From the NCBI GenBank assembly GCA_028693285.1, contig JAQUVQ010000015.1:1-51540 (forward strand): a DNA stretch of 51,540 nucleotides, read 5' to 3'. Both the position numbers and the translations under genes were made by a program. This document shows positions 1 to 6,909 of the stretch, in pieces; position 1 is the stretch's first letter; each line of letters starts with the position of its first letter. The notes beneath the pieces were generated by a model. That model did not search any database, was not told the origin of the DNA, and saw only the letters and a list, made by a program, of their open reading frames with translations. Origin of the DNA: Smithellaceae bacterium. Its GTDB lineage: Bacteria > Desulfobacterota > Syntrophia > Syntrophales > Smithellaceae.

Positions 1-164
1 GTCATGTATTTTCCGCCGAAAACGCCGATTTCCAGCATTTGTCTGGGGGTCAGTTCCGGCTTGAATTCCGGGTCAAAATCTTTTCCGGCCGGTTTGGTCA
101 GAAAATAGCGGTAATTTTTCTGCATCCGGTCGCAAACGATCACTTCTACGGGATTTCTTTTCAT
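1..164 (-). CDS. conserved hypothetical protein, N-terminal part only
   Basis: Only the first 54 codons lie in the window; the gene runs off the left edge. The start ATG (162-164) overlaps the dnaB stop codon in an ATGA arrangement, so the two are probably translationally coupled. The visible protein begins MKRNPVEVIVCDRMQ and continues with YRYFLTKPAGKDFDPEF, then ends near a GVFGGKYM segment. I recognise this as resembling small conserved hypothetical proteins of anaerobic deltaproteobacteria, but I know no function. No membrane segment or signal peptide is visible in this part. Confidence 0.7.
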   Translation of the reverse strand, partial: MKRNPVEVIVCDRMQKNYRYFLTKPAGKDFDPEFKPELTPRQMLEIGVFGGKYM

Positions 165-1519
165 GGCTCGTCCGTCCGGGCCAGGTTCTCAAAGGTGGTG
201 AACCGGTCCAGGAACGCAAGCTTCACCGGACCGGTGGGGCCGTTGCGCTGCTTGCCGATGATGATTTCGGCGGTGCCTTTTTCCGGGTTGTCATCGGATT
301 TGTTGTACACCTCATCCCGGTAGATGAAGATGATCACGTCCGCGTCCTGTTCGATGGCGCCGGATTCGCGCAGGTCCGACATCTGAGGACGCTTGTTGCC
401 GCCCGGCCTTGTCTCGACCTGGCGGTTGAGCTGGGAAAGCGCGATGACGGGCACCTTGAGCTCCTTGGCCAGCGCCTTGAGCGAGCGGCTGATCTCGGAA
501 ATTTCCTGCTCGCGCGAATTGGTATTGCCGCTGGACCGCATCAACTGAATGTAGTCCACGACGATCAGCCCCAGGTCCCGCTCCGCTTTCAGGCGGCGGG
601 ACTTTGCCTTCATCTCCAAAACGGTGATGGCGGGCGTGTCGTCGATAAACAGCGGCGCTTCGGAGAGCCGGCCCGCCGCCGCCGTCAGCTTCGGCCAGTC
701 GGTTTCCCCCAGAAAACCCTTGCGCATGCGCTGAGAGTCAACACGGGCTTCGGACGCCAGCATTCTGAAGGCCAGTTGCTCCTTGGACATTTCCAGCGAG
801 AAAATGGCAACAGGAATCTGGGTTTCCAGAGCGGCGTGCTGTGCGACATTGAGCGCTAAGGCGGTCTTGCCCATGCTGGGGCGGCCGGCGACAATAATCA
901 GATCGGAATTCTGCAGCCCGGAGGTCATGTCGTCGATTTTGTCGAAGCCGGTGGGAACGCCGGTGATCAGCTCCTTGCGGGTGAACAGGTCCTCGATGGA
1001 GCGGAAGGTGTCGCGGACGATGTCCTTGATCGGGTAAAAAGAGACCCGCACCTTGTTTTCGGAAATTTCGAAAATGCGGTGCTCGGCGATATCCAGCACC
1101 TGGTCGACGTCGGAGCCCGTGTCATAGCAACTGTTGATGATTTCGGTGGCGGACCCGATCAGGCCGCGCAGAACCGACTTTCCCTTGACGATCTTCGCGT
1201 AATTGGCCGCGTTGGCGGCCGTGGGAACGTTGTCCACCAGCGATGCCAGGTAGGCCGCGCCGCCTATCGAATCCAGCAAATTCTGGTCCTTCAGCGCGCT
1301 GCTGAGCGTAATCAGGTCCACCGGCTCATTCTTGTCCGCCATTCGCTCGATTGCGGAAAAAATTTTCCGGTGAGCTTCGCTGTAGAAGTCATCCCTGTTC
1401 AGGATTTCCTGCACCGCGTTGATGGTGCCGTTTTCCAGCAGAATGCTGCCCAGGATGGACTGTTCGGCCTCGATATTCTGGGGCGGCAGTTTGTATAGAG
1501 AGGGATCAATGTCTTTCAT
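161..1519 (-). CDS. dnaB: replicative DNA helicase DnaB
   Basis: This is the hexameric replicative helicase that unwinds DNA ahead of the replication fork and binds primase. The N-terminal DnaB domain (about residues 8-110) contains the LPPQNIEAEQSILG segment. The RecA-like C-terminal domain carries Walker A GRPSMGKT (212-219), Walker B in LIVVDYIQLMR (318-328), then a SREQEISEISRSLK segment and the SDLRESGAIEQDAD motif. At 452 residues it has the usual family length, with no intein or truncation. Its start overlaps the rplI stop (ATGA), and its own stop overlaps the next gene, so it lies in the ribosomal-protein/replication operon. Confidence 0.97.
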   Translation of the reverse strand: MKDIDPSLYKLPPQNIEAEQSILGSILLENGTINAVQEILNRDDFYSEAHRKIFSAIERMADKNEPVDLITLSSALKDQNLLDSIGGAAYLASLVDNVPTAANAANYAKIVKGKSVLRGLIGSATEIINSCYDTGSDVDQVLDIAEHRIFEISENKVRVSFYPIKDIVRDTFRSIEDLFTRKELITGVPTGFDKIDDMTSGLQNSDLIIVAGRPSMGKTALALNVAQHAALETQIPVAIFSLEMSKEQLAFRMLASEARVDSQRMRKGFLGETDWPKLTAAAGRLSEAPLFIDDTPAITVLEMKAKSRRLKAERDLGLIVVDYIQLMRSSGNTNSREQEISEISRSLKALAKELKVPVIALSQLNRQVETRPGGNKRPQMSDLRESGAIEQDADVIIFIYRDEVYNKSDDNPEKGTAEIIIGKQRNGPTGPVKLAFLDRFTTFENLARTDEP

Positions 1520-1965
1520 GATTCTTCGCCGACCACATGGACCTGGATTTCCGTTTCAACGCCCGGGTGGAGCTTGATGCGAACCTTGAACTCTCCCAGT
1601 GATTTGATCGGCTCATCGTGCACAATCATTTTGCGGTCCACAGGAAATCCCTTTTCCCTGATCGCCGCTTCCAGGTCCTTGGATGTAACGGAGCCGAAAA
1701 TCTTGTGCTGATCTCCCACTTTGCGGGAAAGCGTCAGCGTCACCTGGCTCAGACGGGAAGCGAGATCCTGCGCGCCGGCCTTTTCCTTTTGCGTCTTTTG
1801 CAGAATATTTTTTTTGGCCAGTTCAAAGGCCTTGAGATTCTTGTCGTCCGCCTCAACGGCCAGACCCTTCGGAATCAGCAGATTGCGGGCGTAGCCGTCG
1901 TTGACCTTGACCAGGTCTCCGGCCTTGCCCAGAGAAGGGACGTTTTGCTTCAAAATCACCTTCAT
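1516..1965 (-). CDS. rplI: 50S ribosomal protein bL9
   Basis: Large-subunit ribosomal protein L9, 149 residues, the usual length. The protein starts MKVILKQNVPSLGKAGDLV and has the typical NDGYARNLLIPKGLA segment that binds 23S rRNA, a long central helix and a C-terminal domain with SVTSKDLEAAI. An upstream in-frame extension (to 2043) is possible but rejected, because a strong AGGAGG (1973-1978) sits at proper distance from the ATG at 1965. The gene is followed directly by dnaB with an ATGA overlap, the order seen in many bacteria. Confidence 0.96.
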   Translation of the reverse strand: MKVILKQNVPSLGKAGDLVKVNDGYARNLLIPKGLAVEADDKNLKAFELAKKNILQKTQKEKAGAQDLASRLSQVTLTLSRKVGDQHKIFGSVTSKDLEAAIREKGFPVDRKMIVHDEPIKSLGEFKVRIKLHPGVETEIQVHVVGEES

Positions 1966-1999
1966 GGTCAAACCTCCTGTCTCGTATGGAATGCAATGG

Positions 2000-2965
2000 T
2001 CAGTCTGTCGACCGGTCTTTGCGCAGATATTTTCGAAAATCAACCCAGAGATTAAAGAATCCCACTGCCGCTATTGCTATCATAAGAATTTGCTGAATCG
2101 CAATTAAAAAATAAGCAAGGAAGCGGAAAAACGGTGAGATGTTTTTATGCTGAAAAAAGAAGCTAACAATAGCAAGACCTTGCAGAAAATATAGCAAAGA
2201 CGCGACGAGAAGGATGTTGACGCCGACGACGCGGATGGGGGTGACGGGGACGGCGCCGAGCCCTCCCGCCGCGATGAAAACCCAGACCAGCCAGCCGGGC
2301 GCGCTCCATTGGGACAGGTTCGAAAGCTGAGGCAGTACAATGCCGCGGCTTTTGAGCAGCCTGCCCGCGGCTATCAGATTCACCCAGATCGTGAATACGG
2401 CCGCCATGACGCAAAGGGCGGGGAAAATCCGCGCAAACAGGGATATCATTTGGGGCTTGCTGTCCACAATCGCTTGAAGTTCTTCGGGATTCAGAGGCAA
2501 TCGACTGTAAAACTCGATGTTTAATTCCACCGATTCCCGAATGTTCTTTAAAACCAGCTCCCAGGGGGTGAGCGACTGCTGCAACGCGCCGAAAATAAAA
2601 TAAAAGGCGATTGCGCCAAGCACGACGAGCGCGGGCAGAAGTACAACGGCTTCGACACGAAACCGTTTTTCGGCGCTCCAGGCCATCAGCATTCCCGCGA
2701 TCCCCATGGCCGCAGGGGCCGCGACCGATGCGGCCGCATTCATGGTCCACAGGAGGGCGGCCACGGCGCAAAGCGAGGCCAGAAATGCCTTGAGGGTCTT
2801 TGCGGGATCGGAAAGAAAGCACAGGACATACAGAACCAGCGGAATCACGAGCAGGAAAACGAGGCCGGCAAAGGGGAGCAGCGATGCCGCCAGAAAAAGC
2901 GCTATGACCAGCAGCAGCCGGGGAAACGAAGCATCATGAAAAGGCGATAGATTCAATGTTGTCAA
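2000..2965 (-). CDS. DUF2232 (YybS-like) integral membrane protein
   Basis: A 321-residue very hydrophobic protein with about eight predicted membrane helices, including residues 15-50, 58-95, 105-125, 185-205, 225-245 and 250-300. It resembles the DUF2232/YybS family by its position between rpsR and rplI-dnaB and by its overall layout; its biochemical role is unknown. The assigned start is a TTG at 2963-2965 with no clear Shine-Dalgarno sequence, and the first in-frame ATG is about 75 codons inside, so the N-terminus is uncertain. A hairpin at 3027-3064 separates it from rpsR. Confidence 0.8.
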   Translation of the reverse strand: MTTLNLSPFHDASFPRLLLVIALFLAASLLPFAGLVFLLVIPLVLYVLCFLSDPAKTLKAFLASLCAVAALLWTMNAAASVAAPAAMGIAGMLMAWSAEKRFRVEAVVLLPALVVLGAIAFYFIFGALQQSLTPWELVLKNIRESVELNIEFYSRLPLNPEELQAIVDSKPQMISLFARIFPALCVMAAVFTIWVNLIAAGRLLKSRGIVLPQLSNLSQWSAPGWLVWVFIAAGGLGAVPVTPIRVVGVNILLVASLLYFLQGLAIVSFFFQHKNISPFFRFLAYFLIAIQQILMIAIAAVGFFNLWVDFRKYLRKDRSTD

Positions 2966-3026
2966 ATCAGGGGCCTGCGGTGAAAAAACGGCAATGCCGT
3001 CAAAGGATGTGTCGGATCAATGAAAA

Positions 3027-3064
3027 CCGGCCGGTTTTTTCTTCATCAGAATAAAACCGGCCGG
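3027..3064 (-). terminator. intrinsic terminator or attenuator between rpsR and the DUF2232 gene
   Basis: CCGGCCGGTTTT (3027-3038) pairs perfectly with AAAACCGGCCGG (3053-3064). On the minus strand the stem is followed by TTTTC. Each arm also contains the self-palindrome CCGGCCGG. It lies in the 117-base gap after rpsR, so it probably lowers transcription from the ribosomal genes into DUF2232-rplI-dnaB. The U-tract is only four bases, so termination may be partial. Confidence 0.6.
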
Positions 3065-3082
3065 TGGCTTTGCAAAATTGGT

Positions 3083-3352
3083 TTATCTGCCTTCCGCGGT
3101 GACAAAAGGCATGATGGCGATGGTGCGCGCTCTTTTAATGGCAACGGTCAGTTCTCTCTGATGATAAGCGCAGTTGCCAGTGATTCTCCGGGGCATGATC
3201 TTGCCGCGCTCCGTGACAAAATTATTGAGAATCACCGGATTTTTATAATCAATCTTCACATTGGAGTCCGTGCAGAACCGGCAGAATTTTTTCCGGTGGA
3301 AAAACTTTTTCTGAGGCGGACGGGAGGGTCTTTCGCCGTTGGGTGCAGCCAT
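3083..3352 (-). CDS. rpsR: 30S ribosomal protein bS18
   Basis: Small-subunit protein S18, 89 residues from the chosen start. It carries the family's [11 protein letters not shown] segment, the [17 protein letters not shown] core that contacts bS6 and 16S rRNA, and the [12 protein letters not shown] stretch. Two ATGs are possible (3358 and 3352). The AAAGGAGA just upstream gives about seven bases of spacing to 3352 but almost none to 3358, so 3352 is preferred. The rpsF stop overlaps this region, so translation is likely coupled. There is no ssb gene between rpsF and rpsR. Confidence 0.96.
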   Translation of the reverse strand: MAAPNGERPSRPPQKKFFHRKKFCRFCTDSNVKIDYKNPVILNNFVTERGKIMPRRITGNCAYHQRELTVAIKRARTIAIMPFVTAEGR

Positions 3353-3354
3353 GA

Positions 3355-3825
3355 TCATTCTCCTTTCGGTGTATTGTCTTCCCGGGGCTGGGCTTTGCGG
3401 AAGGACAGCCGGGAGGGCTTTGCATCCGGGGCCGCCTTTTCTTCTTTCGCGGCGGCTGTGTTGTCCGTTTCGATGCGGATCTGTGTGCGCTTCACTTCCG
3501 AGGCGGCGATTTCCGCGTCGATGCCTTCGCGGGTTACGGCGCCTTCCCTGGTGACCGTCATGAATTTCAGAATCCGGTCGTCAATTTTAAAATTTCTCTC
3601 CATTTCGGCCACGATGGAACCGTCGCCGGCATAGTCGATGAAAAAATAAAATCCGTCTTTCTGCTTTTTGATTTCATAGGCCAGCCGCCGTTTGCCCCAT
3701 TTTTCCGCTTTGGCGATGACCCCTTTTCGTTCGGTGATGATGTTGGAGGACCGTTCCATAATGGCGGTCAGGTCTTCTTCCGACACATCCGTTTTGACAA
3801 TAGCAATGACTTCGTATCTCTTCAA
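3355..3825 (-). CDS. rpsF: 30S ribosomal protein bS6 with C-terminal extension
   Basis: Small-subunit protein S6, partner of bS18 on the 30S platform. The core (residues 1-95) starts [19 protein letters not shown] and has the [17 protein letters not shown] segment. The remaining 60 residues form a charged, Ala/Lys/Glu-rich tail, as found in several deltaproteobacterial S6 proteins. The start codon is TTG (3823-3825), supported by a strong AGGAGG five bases upstream and by alignment to the usual N-terminus. It is the first gene of the operon that continues to dnaB. Confidence 0.95.
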   Translation of the reverse strand: MKRYEVIAIVKTDVSEEDLTAIMERSSNIITERKGVIAKAEKWGKRRLAYEIKKQKDGFYFFIDYAGDGSIVAEMERNFKIDDRILKFMTVTREGAVTREGIDAEIAASEVKRTQIRIETDNTAAAKEEKAAPDAKPSRLSFRKAQPREDNTPKGE

Positions 3826-3848
3826 CTTTTCCTCCTTTCGGCTCTAAA

Positions 3849-3870
3849 GCCCCCGATTCAGTTCGGGAGC
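3849..3870 (-). promoter_or_regulatory. leader hairpin upstream of rpsF, candidate S6:S18 binding structure
   Basis: In the minus-strand RNA GCUCCCGA pairs with UCGGGGGC around a six-base loop. One pair is G-U, so the stem is perfect only in RNA of the rpsF sense. A CCG trinucleotide follows between this hairpin and the ribosome-binding site (AGCCGAAAGGAGG). Leaders of rpsF-rpsR operons are known to bind the S6:S18 complex at a structure containing CCG; assignment to that family here is inference. Confidence 0.4.
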
Positions 3871-3900
3871 AAGGGGAGTCCTCATATTTGATGTTGGTGC

Positions 3901-3929
3901 CTTCTATCCCAAGCTGGTTTGAAAATCAA
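3901..3929 (-). promoter_or_regulatory. candidate sigma-70 promoter for rpsF operon
   Basis: On the minus strand TTGATT (3924-3929) and TAGAAG (3901-3906) are separated by 17 bases, 76 bases upstream of the rpsF TTG. The -35 is good but the -10 is weak, so this is tentative. Confidence 0.35.
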
Positions 3930-3954
3930 GGATTATGTTTCGGGTTTCAATCAA

Positions 3955-4001
3955 CGGCCTGTTGCCCAAGCGAAAAGGGATATCGCTTGGGCAACAAGCC
4001 G
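3955..4001. repeat. long inverted repeat between rpsF and the upstream gene
   Basis: GTTGCCCAAGCGA (3961-3973) and its perfect complement TCGCTTGGGCAAC (3983-3995) surround a nine-base spacer. The pairing extends outward with one mismatch to 3955 and 4001. No T-tract follows on either strand, so it is not a standard terminator. It could be an operator, an mRNA structure or a small repeated element. Confidence 0.55.
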
Positions 4002-4033
4002 CCAGCACTGGGCGCGTGGTTTTGATAAAAAGA

Positions 4034-4061
4034 CCCCCTCAGTTGTAGAAACCTGAGGGGG
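4034..4061 (-). terminator. intrinsic terminator of the 91-residue membrane protein gene
   Basis: CCCCCTCAG (4034-4042) pairs with CTGAGGGGG (4053-4061) around a ten-base loop. On the minus strand it is followed by TCTTTTTATC, a good U-tract. It lies about 70 bases after the stop codon of the gene ending at 4131. Confidence 0.8.
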
Positions 4062-4130
4062 CGTACTATTAACACAGATCCTGAAGGTTGCCGAAGCGGC
4101 GGTTACTTCATCGCTTGCTGCTTGCTTTGA

Positions 4131-4406
4131 TCAGGTGACAATGTTTTTCACCGCGTCAATGACCGGATTGGTGAAGAGCGCCATCAGAAGGGTGTAAAGA
4201 GCGAAGGCGCCGACGACTTCCGCCGTGTACATCTTGTCATACTTCCTCTTCAGGCTGACCATGATCAGTCCGCCCACAATGAGGCAGCCCAGCTGAAAAT
4301 ACGGGAAATTGGCTGCCCCTGCCGCTGCATACTCTGCAAATCCAAAGGTTGCCGTCAAAAGAACCACTGCCGCCGCCGCTACGATTGTTCCGATGGTCTT
4401 CTTCAT
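4131..4406 (-). CDS. small membrane protein, function unknown
   Basis: A 91-residue protein starting MKKTIGTIVAAAAVVLL with a cleavable-looking signal segment (residues 1-23, ending near TFGFAEY), then two further hydrophobic helices (about 34-50 and 60-80). An in-frame ATG at 4439 would add 11 residues, but the AAGGAGG nine bases before 4406 decides the start. It is monocistronic, with its own strong ribosome-binding site and terminator, which suggests good expression. I do not recognise a family. Upstream, TGGCAC (4465-4470, minus) looks like half of a sigma-54 site, but the -12 element is imperfect. Confidence 0.7.
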   Translation of the reverse strand: MKKTIGTIVAAAAVVLLTATFGFAEYAAAGAANFPYFQLGCLIVGGLIMVSLKRKYDKMYTAEVVGAFALYTLLMALFTNPVIDAVKNIVT

Positions 4407-4728
4407 GATCTGTTTCCTCCTTGAGGGTTTTTGTTTCATTTGCCTTATACTTAATGAAAATTTTGTGCCAGAATTGGAAAACAGAAGATAAAGGCTAGCA
4501 ACATAAAGATATTATTAGGCTTAACGTGTAAGCCCACCAGACTCAACCCGGCGCAAAACAATCGTTTCGGCGTTTTTCTTTCAATGAAATGTTCAACGGA
4601 TTGAAAGAAATGATCAGAAGAGGTGCAAAGGATTTTTTTTCCGCTGTTTCCTGGCCGGCAGGGGTGGACAAAACCGGTTTTATCAGGTAAGGCAACGGCC
4701 ACGGCGAAAAGAGGCTAAAGGAGCGGTC
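4407..4728. other. intergenic region upstream of uppP with an 11-bp inverted repeat
   Basis: This 322-base divergent gap holds no convincing gene. It contains TTTCTTTCAAT (4575-4585) and ATTGAAAGAAA (4600-4610), a perfect inverted repeat with a 14-base spacer, about 120 bases before uppP. A smaller hairpin GGCTTA/TAAGCC lies near 4518-4534. The uppP ribosome-binding site AAAGGAG is just before 4729. I could not assign a clear promoter. Confidence 0.5.
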
Positions 4729-5526
4729 ATGGACGTTTTGCAGGCGATCATTCTCGGTTTGGTGCAGGGGCTGGGGGAATTTCTTCCCATCTCGAGCTCC
4801 GCGCATCTGGTGCTGGTTCCCTGGCTCATGAACTGGCCGTACTCCGGCCTGACGTTTGATATCGCCCTGCATGTCGGCACCCTCATTGCGGTGGTGATCT
4901 ATTTCTGGAAAGACTGGCTCAGGCTGCTGCATAAGGGGTTTACGAAACCAAAAGAAAGGGAAGGAAAGCTCTTCTGGTATCTGGTCCTGGCGACGATTCC
5001 CGGCGCGCTGATCGGCTTTTTGCTCGAGGATGTTGCCGAAACGGTTTTCCGCCACCCCGTTCTGATCGCCTGCATGCTGATCCTTCTGGGCGTTATTCTT
5101 TATGTGGTTGACCGCCGGGGTAAAAAACAAATTGCCGTGGATCATATTTCGCTCAAAACCAGTTTGCTGATTGGTTTGTCACAGGCGCTGGCCATTATTC
5201 CCGGCGTTTCCCGCTCCGGCGTTACGATGACGGCAGCGCTGGCGCTCGGCATGACCCGCGAGGGCGCGGCGCGCTTTTCCTTTCTGCTCTCGGCGCCGAT
5301 CATTCTGGGGGCCGCGCTGGTAAAAGCTCCGGAGCTTGCCGCCAATCCTTCCATGGTGGATGCGGCATTTCTGACCGGCATGGCGGTGGCGTGCCTCTCC
5401 GGCCTTGCCGCCATCGGCTTTCTGCTTCGCTACGTTCAGACCCGGACGTTTCTGCCGTTTGTGGCGTATCGGTTTATTGCGGGGGCTCTGGTGATTGGCG
5501 TCGCCTGGTTCAGGTGCGCTTCATAA
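4729..5526 (+). CDS. uppP: undecaprenyl-diphosphatase UppP (BacA)
   Basis: Integral membrane enzyme that dephosphorylates undecaprenyl pyrophosphate to recycle the lipid carrier for peptidoglycan and O-antigen synthesis. The protein is 265 residues, the usual length. It has the QGLGEFLPISSSAHL motif near the N-terminus (13-27) and the PGVSRSGVTM motif in the second half, both of which form the active site. About seven to eight membrane helices are predicted. It stands alone on the plus strand between divergent and convergent neighbours, and a terminator follows at 5546-5582. Confidence 0.95.
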   Translation: MDVLQAIILGLVQGLGEFLPISSSAHLVLVPWLMNWPYSGLTFDIALHVGTLIAVVIYFWKDWLRLLHKGFTKPKEREGKLFWYLVLATIPGALIGFLLEDVAETVFRHPVLIACMLILLGVILYVVDRRGKKQIAVDHISLKTSLLIGLSQALAIIPGVSRSGVTMTAALALGMTREGAARFSFLLSAPIILGAALVKAPELAANPSMVDAAFLTGMAVACLSGLAAIGFLLRYVQTRTFLPFVAYRFIAGALVIGVAWFRCAS

Positions 5527-5545
5527 ATCCCGGTCCAGTGAAAAA

Positions 5546-5582
5546 GGCTCCCCCGTTATGATCACGGGAGAGCCTCTTTTTT
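5546..5582. terminator. intrinsic terminator between uppP and satP
   Basis: GGCTCCCCCG (5546-5555) pairs with CGGGAGAGCC (5565-5574) with one internal mismatch, followed by TCTTTTTT on the plus strand. AAAAA precedes the stem, so it may also serve the convergent satP transcript. Confidence 0.8.
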
Positions 5583-5633
5583 CCTTCAGGATCGATGGAT
5601 CAGAATTTTATTCCGACCGCAATGGAATTCAAT

Positions 5634-6197
5634 CTATTTCTGCCCCAGCGGCAGTACCACTCTTTTGAAATTTTCGTTGATTACCTGCGCCATCGCGCAG
5701 TAAATGGCCGAAAATCCGCAGAAGATGCCTTCGTAGCCGGTTAAAACCGCCCATGTTCCGGTCCAGCCGAACGCGTCGCGCGCCGCGAGCATCCAAAACA
5801 GAATCGTCAGTGACAGAAAGACAACCTGCAGGCCCCGATTGGCCTTCCATGTGCCGATCCACATGAAAAATGTGAACAGGCCCCACATAAAGAGATAACA
5901 CGCCAGAAATCCCATCGTATTGGCGGGTATGCCGAATTTTCCGTTGAAGTAAATGATGAACACAAGGGTCAGCCAGAAGAGCCCGTAGGACGTAAAAGCG
6001 GTCGTGCCGAACGTATTGCCTTTTTTGAATTCCATGCAGCCCGCGATAATCTGCGCGATTCCTCCATAGAAAATGCCCATGGCCAGAATCACTGCGCTCA
6101 TCTCAAACAGGCCCGCGTTATGGATGTTTAGAAGAACCGTGGTCATTCCAAACCCCATCAAACCAAGCGGGGCCGGATTAGCAAGATTGTCAGACAT
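5634..6197 (-). CDS. satP: acetate/succinate transporter, GPR1/FUN34/YaaH (SatP) family
   Basis: A 187-residue inner-membrane protein with six predicted helices. The family signature [14 protein letters not shown] lies at residues 7-20, followed by the helix with NIHNAGLF. Members such as E. coli SatP move acetate (and succinate) across the membrane, probably with protons. AAGGAG lies just before the ATG. The gene follows the FNT/OB-fold/46-residue set on the same strand after a stem-loop, and its position fits acetate export or uptake in a fermenting or syntrophic cell. Direction of transport cannot be read from the sequence. Confidence 0.88.
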   Translation of the reverse strand: MSDNLANPAPLGLMGFGMTTVLLNIHNAGLFEMSAVILAMGIFYGGIAQIIAGCMEFKKGNTFGTTAFTSYGLFWLTLVFIIYFNGKFGIPANTMGFLACYLFMWGLFTFFMWIGTWKANRGLQVVFLSLTILFWMLAARDAFGWTGTWAVLTGYEGIFCGFSAIYCAMAQVINENFKRVVLPLGQK

Positions 6198-6231
6198 AAA
6201 ATACTCCTTGAATGTTTAAAATGCGTCAGGG

Positions 6232-6262
6232 GAAAGTAACGGCGGATTGCGCCGTTACTTTC
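6232..6262. other. 13-bp perfect stem-loop upstream of satP
   Basis: GAAAGTAACGGCG (6232-6244) and CGCCGTTACTTTC (6250-6262) flank a five-base loop. It sits in the 81-base gap between the 46-residue gene and satP. No T-tract follows directly on the minus strand. It may be an mRNA-stabilising or partial-termination element that sets the ratio of FNT and SatP. Confidence 0.6.
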
Positions 6263-6278
6263 TTCCGCAAATGATTTT

Positions 6279-6419
6279 CTAACCGACGGCCGTGATCGCG
6301 ACCAGCAAACCCGCGGCAAACAGAATCATTCCCGCGCCCGCTCCGCCTGCCGTGGCCAGAACAGGGGCCAATCCAAGCAAAAGAAACCCGAAGATGCATC
6401 TTCCTTCTCTTGAGTCCAT
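6279..6419 (-). CDS. 46-residue membrane protein
   Basis: A short frame starting MDSREGRCIFGFLL with two hydrophobic stretches (about 8-24 and 29-45) rich in Gly and Ala, ending ITAVG. AGGAG is placed six bases before the ATG. It begins 10 bases after the OB-fold gene ends, on the same strand, so it belongs to the FNT operon. I do not recognise the family. Its size suggests a small accessory subunit or membrane peptide of the transport operon, but this is inference. Confidence 0.6.
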   Translation of the reverse strand: MDSREGRCIFGFLLLGLAPVLATAGGAGAGMILFAAGLLVAITAVG

Positions 6420-6429
6420 AATCGTCTCC

Positions 6430-6900
6430 TTAATTTTCGATACGTTTGACGCTGACGGCTGATATGGCGATCCGTTCTTTCGACAGCGGATATTTCATCA
6501 CAATGCCGATGGCCTCCACCTTGTCGCCCGCCGCCACTTTGTTGGCGGGCGCGGTGAACATGATGACCCGAATCAATCCCGTCGCGTCTTGAATGTGAAA
6601 GTGAGGCCGGTTGAGCCATTTGAAGCTGATTTTCCGAACCTCACCCGATATTCGCACTACATTGCCGATCATTGCCGGGACAATTTTTCCAATCTTGCAG
6701 GAGCGCGCCTGATGTTCAGACTGTTGGCGGGCCTGCGTGAAACTTCTGCGGCTCATCCAGGCCAGGGTCATCGGGATGACCAAAAGCAGAATCAGGCCGG
6801 GGATGGCATACCACAAAAAGCTCGCGTTTCCCGTCGCGGCGTAATTCAGCGCCACCGCTCCCGCGCAAATAAAAAAGACGATCCAGGCAAATACGGACAT
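6430..6900 (-). CDS. membrane-anchored OB-fold protein
   Basis: A 156-residue protein with two N-terminal membrane helices (about 4-24 and 31-50), a basic linker and a C-terminal domain (about 75-155). That domain reads like an OB-fold: VRISGEVRKISF, then HFHIQDATGLIRVIMF and GDKVEAIGIV. The pattern recalls the nucleic-acid-binding tRNA_anti-like OB fold, but NfeD-like OB folds on membrane proteins are equally plausible. It lies nine bases after the FNT transporter gene on the same strand and is probably co-expressed with it. Function is unknown. Confidence 0.7.
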   Translation of the reverse strand: MSVFAWIVFFICAGAVALNYAATGNASFLWYAIPGLILLLVIPMTLAWMSRRSFTQARQQSEHQARSCKIGKIVPAMIGNVVRISGEVRKISFKWLNRPHFHIQDATGLIRVIMFTAPANKVAAGDKVEAIGIVMKYPLSKERIAISAVSVKRIEN

Positions 6901-6909
6901 GGGTTCCCT

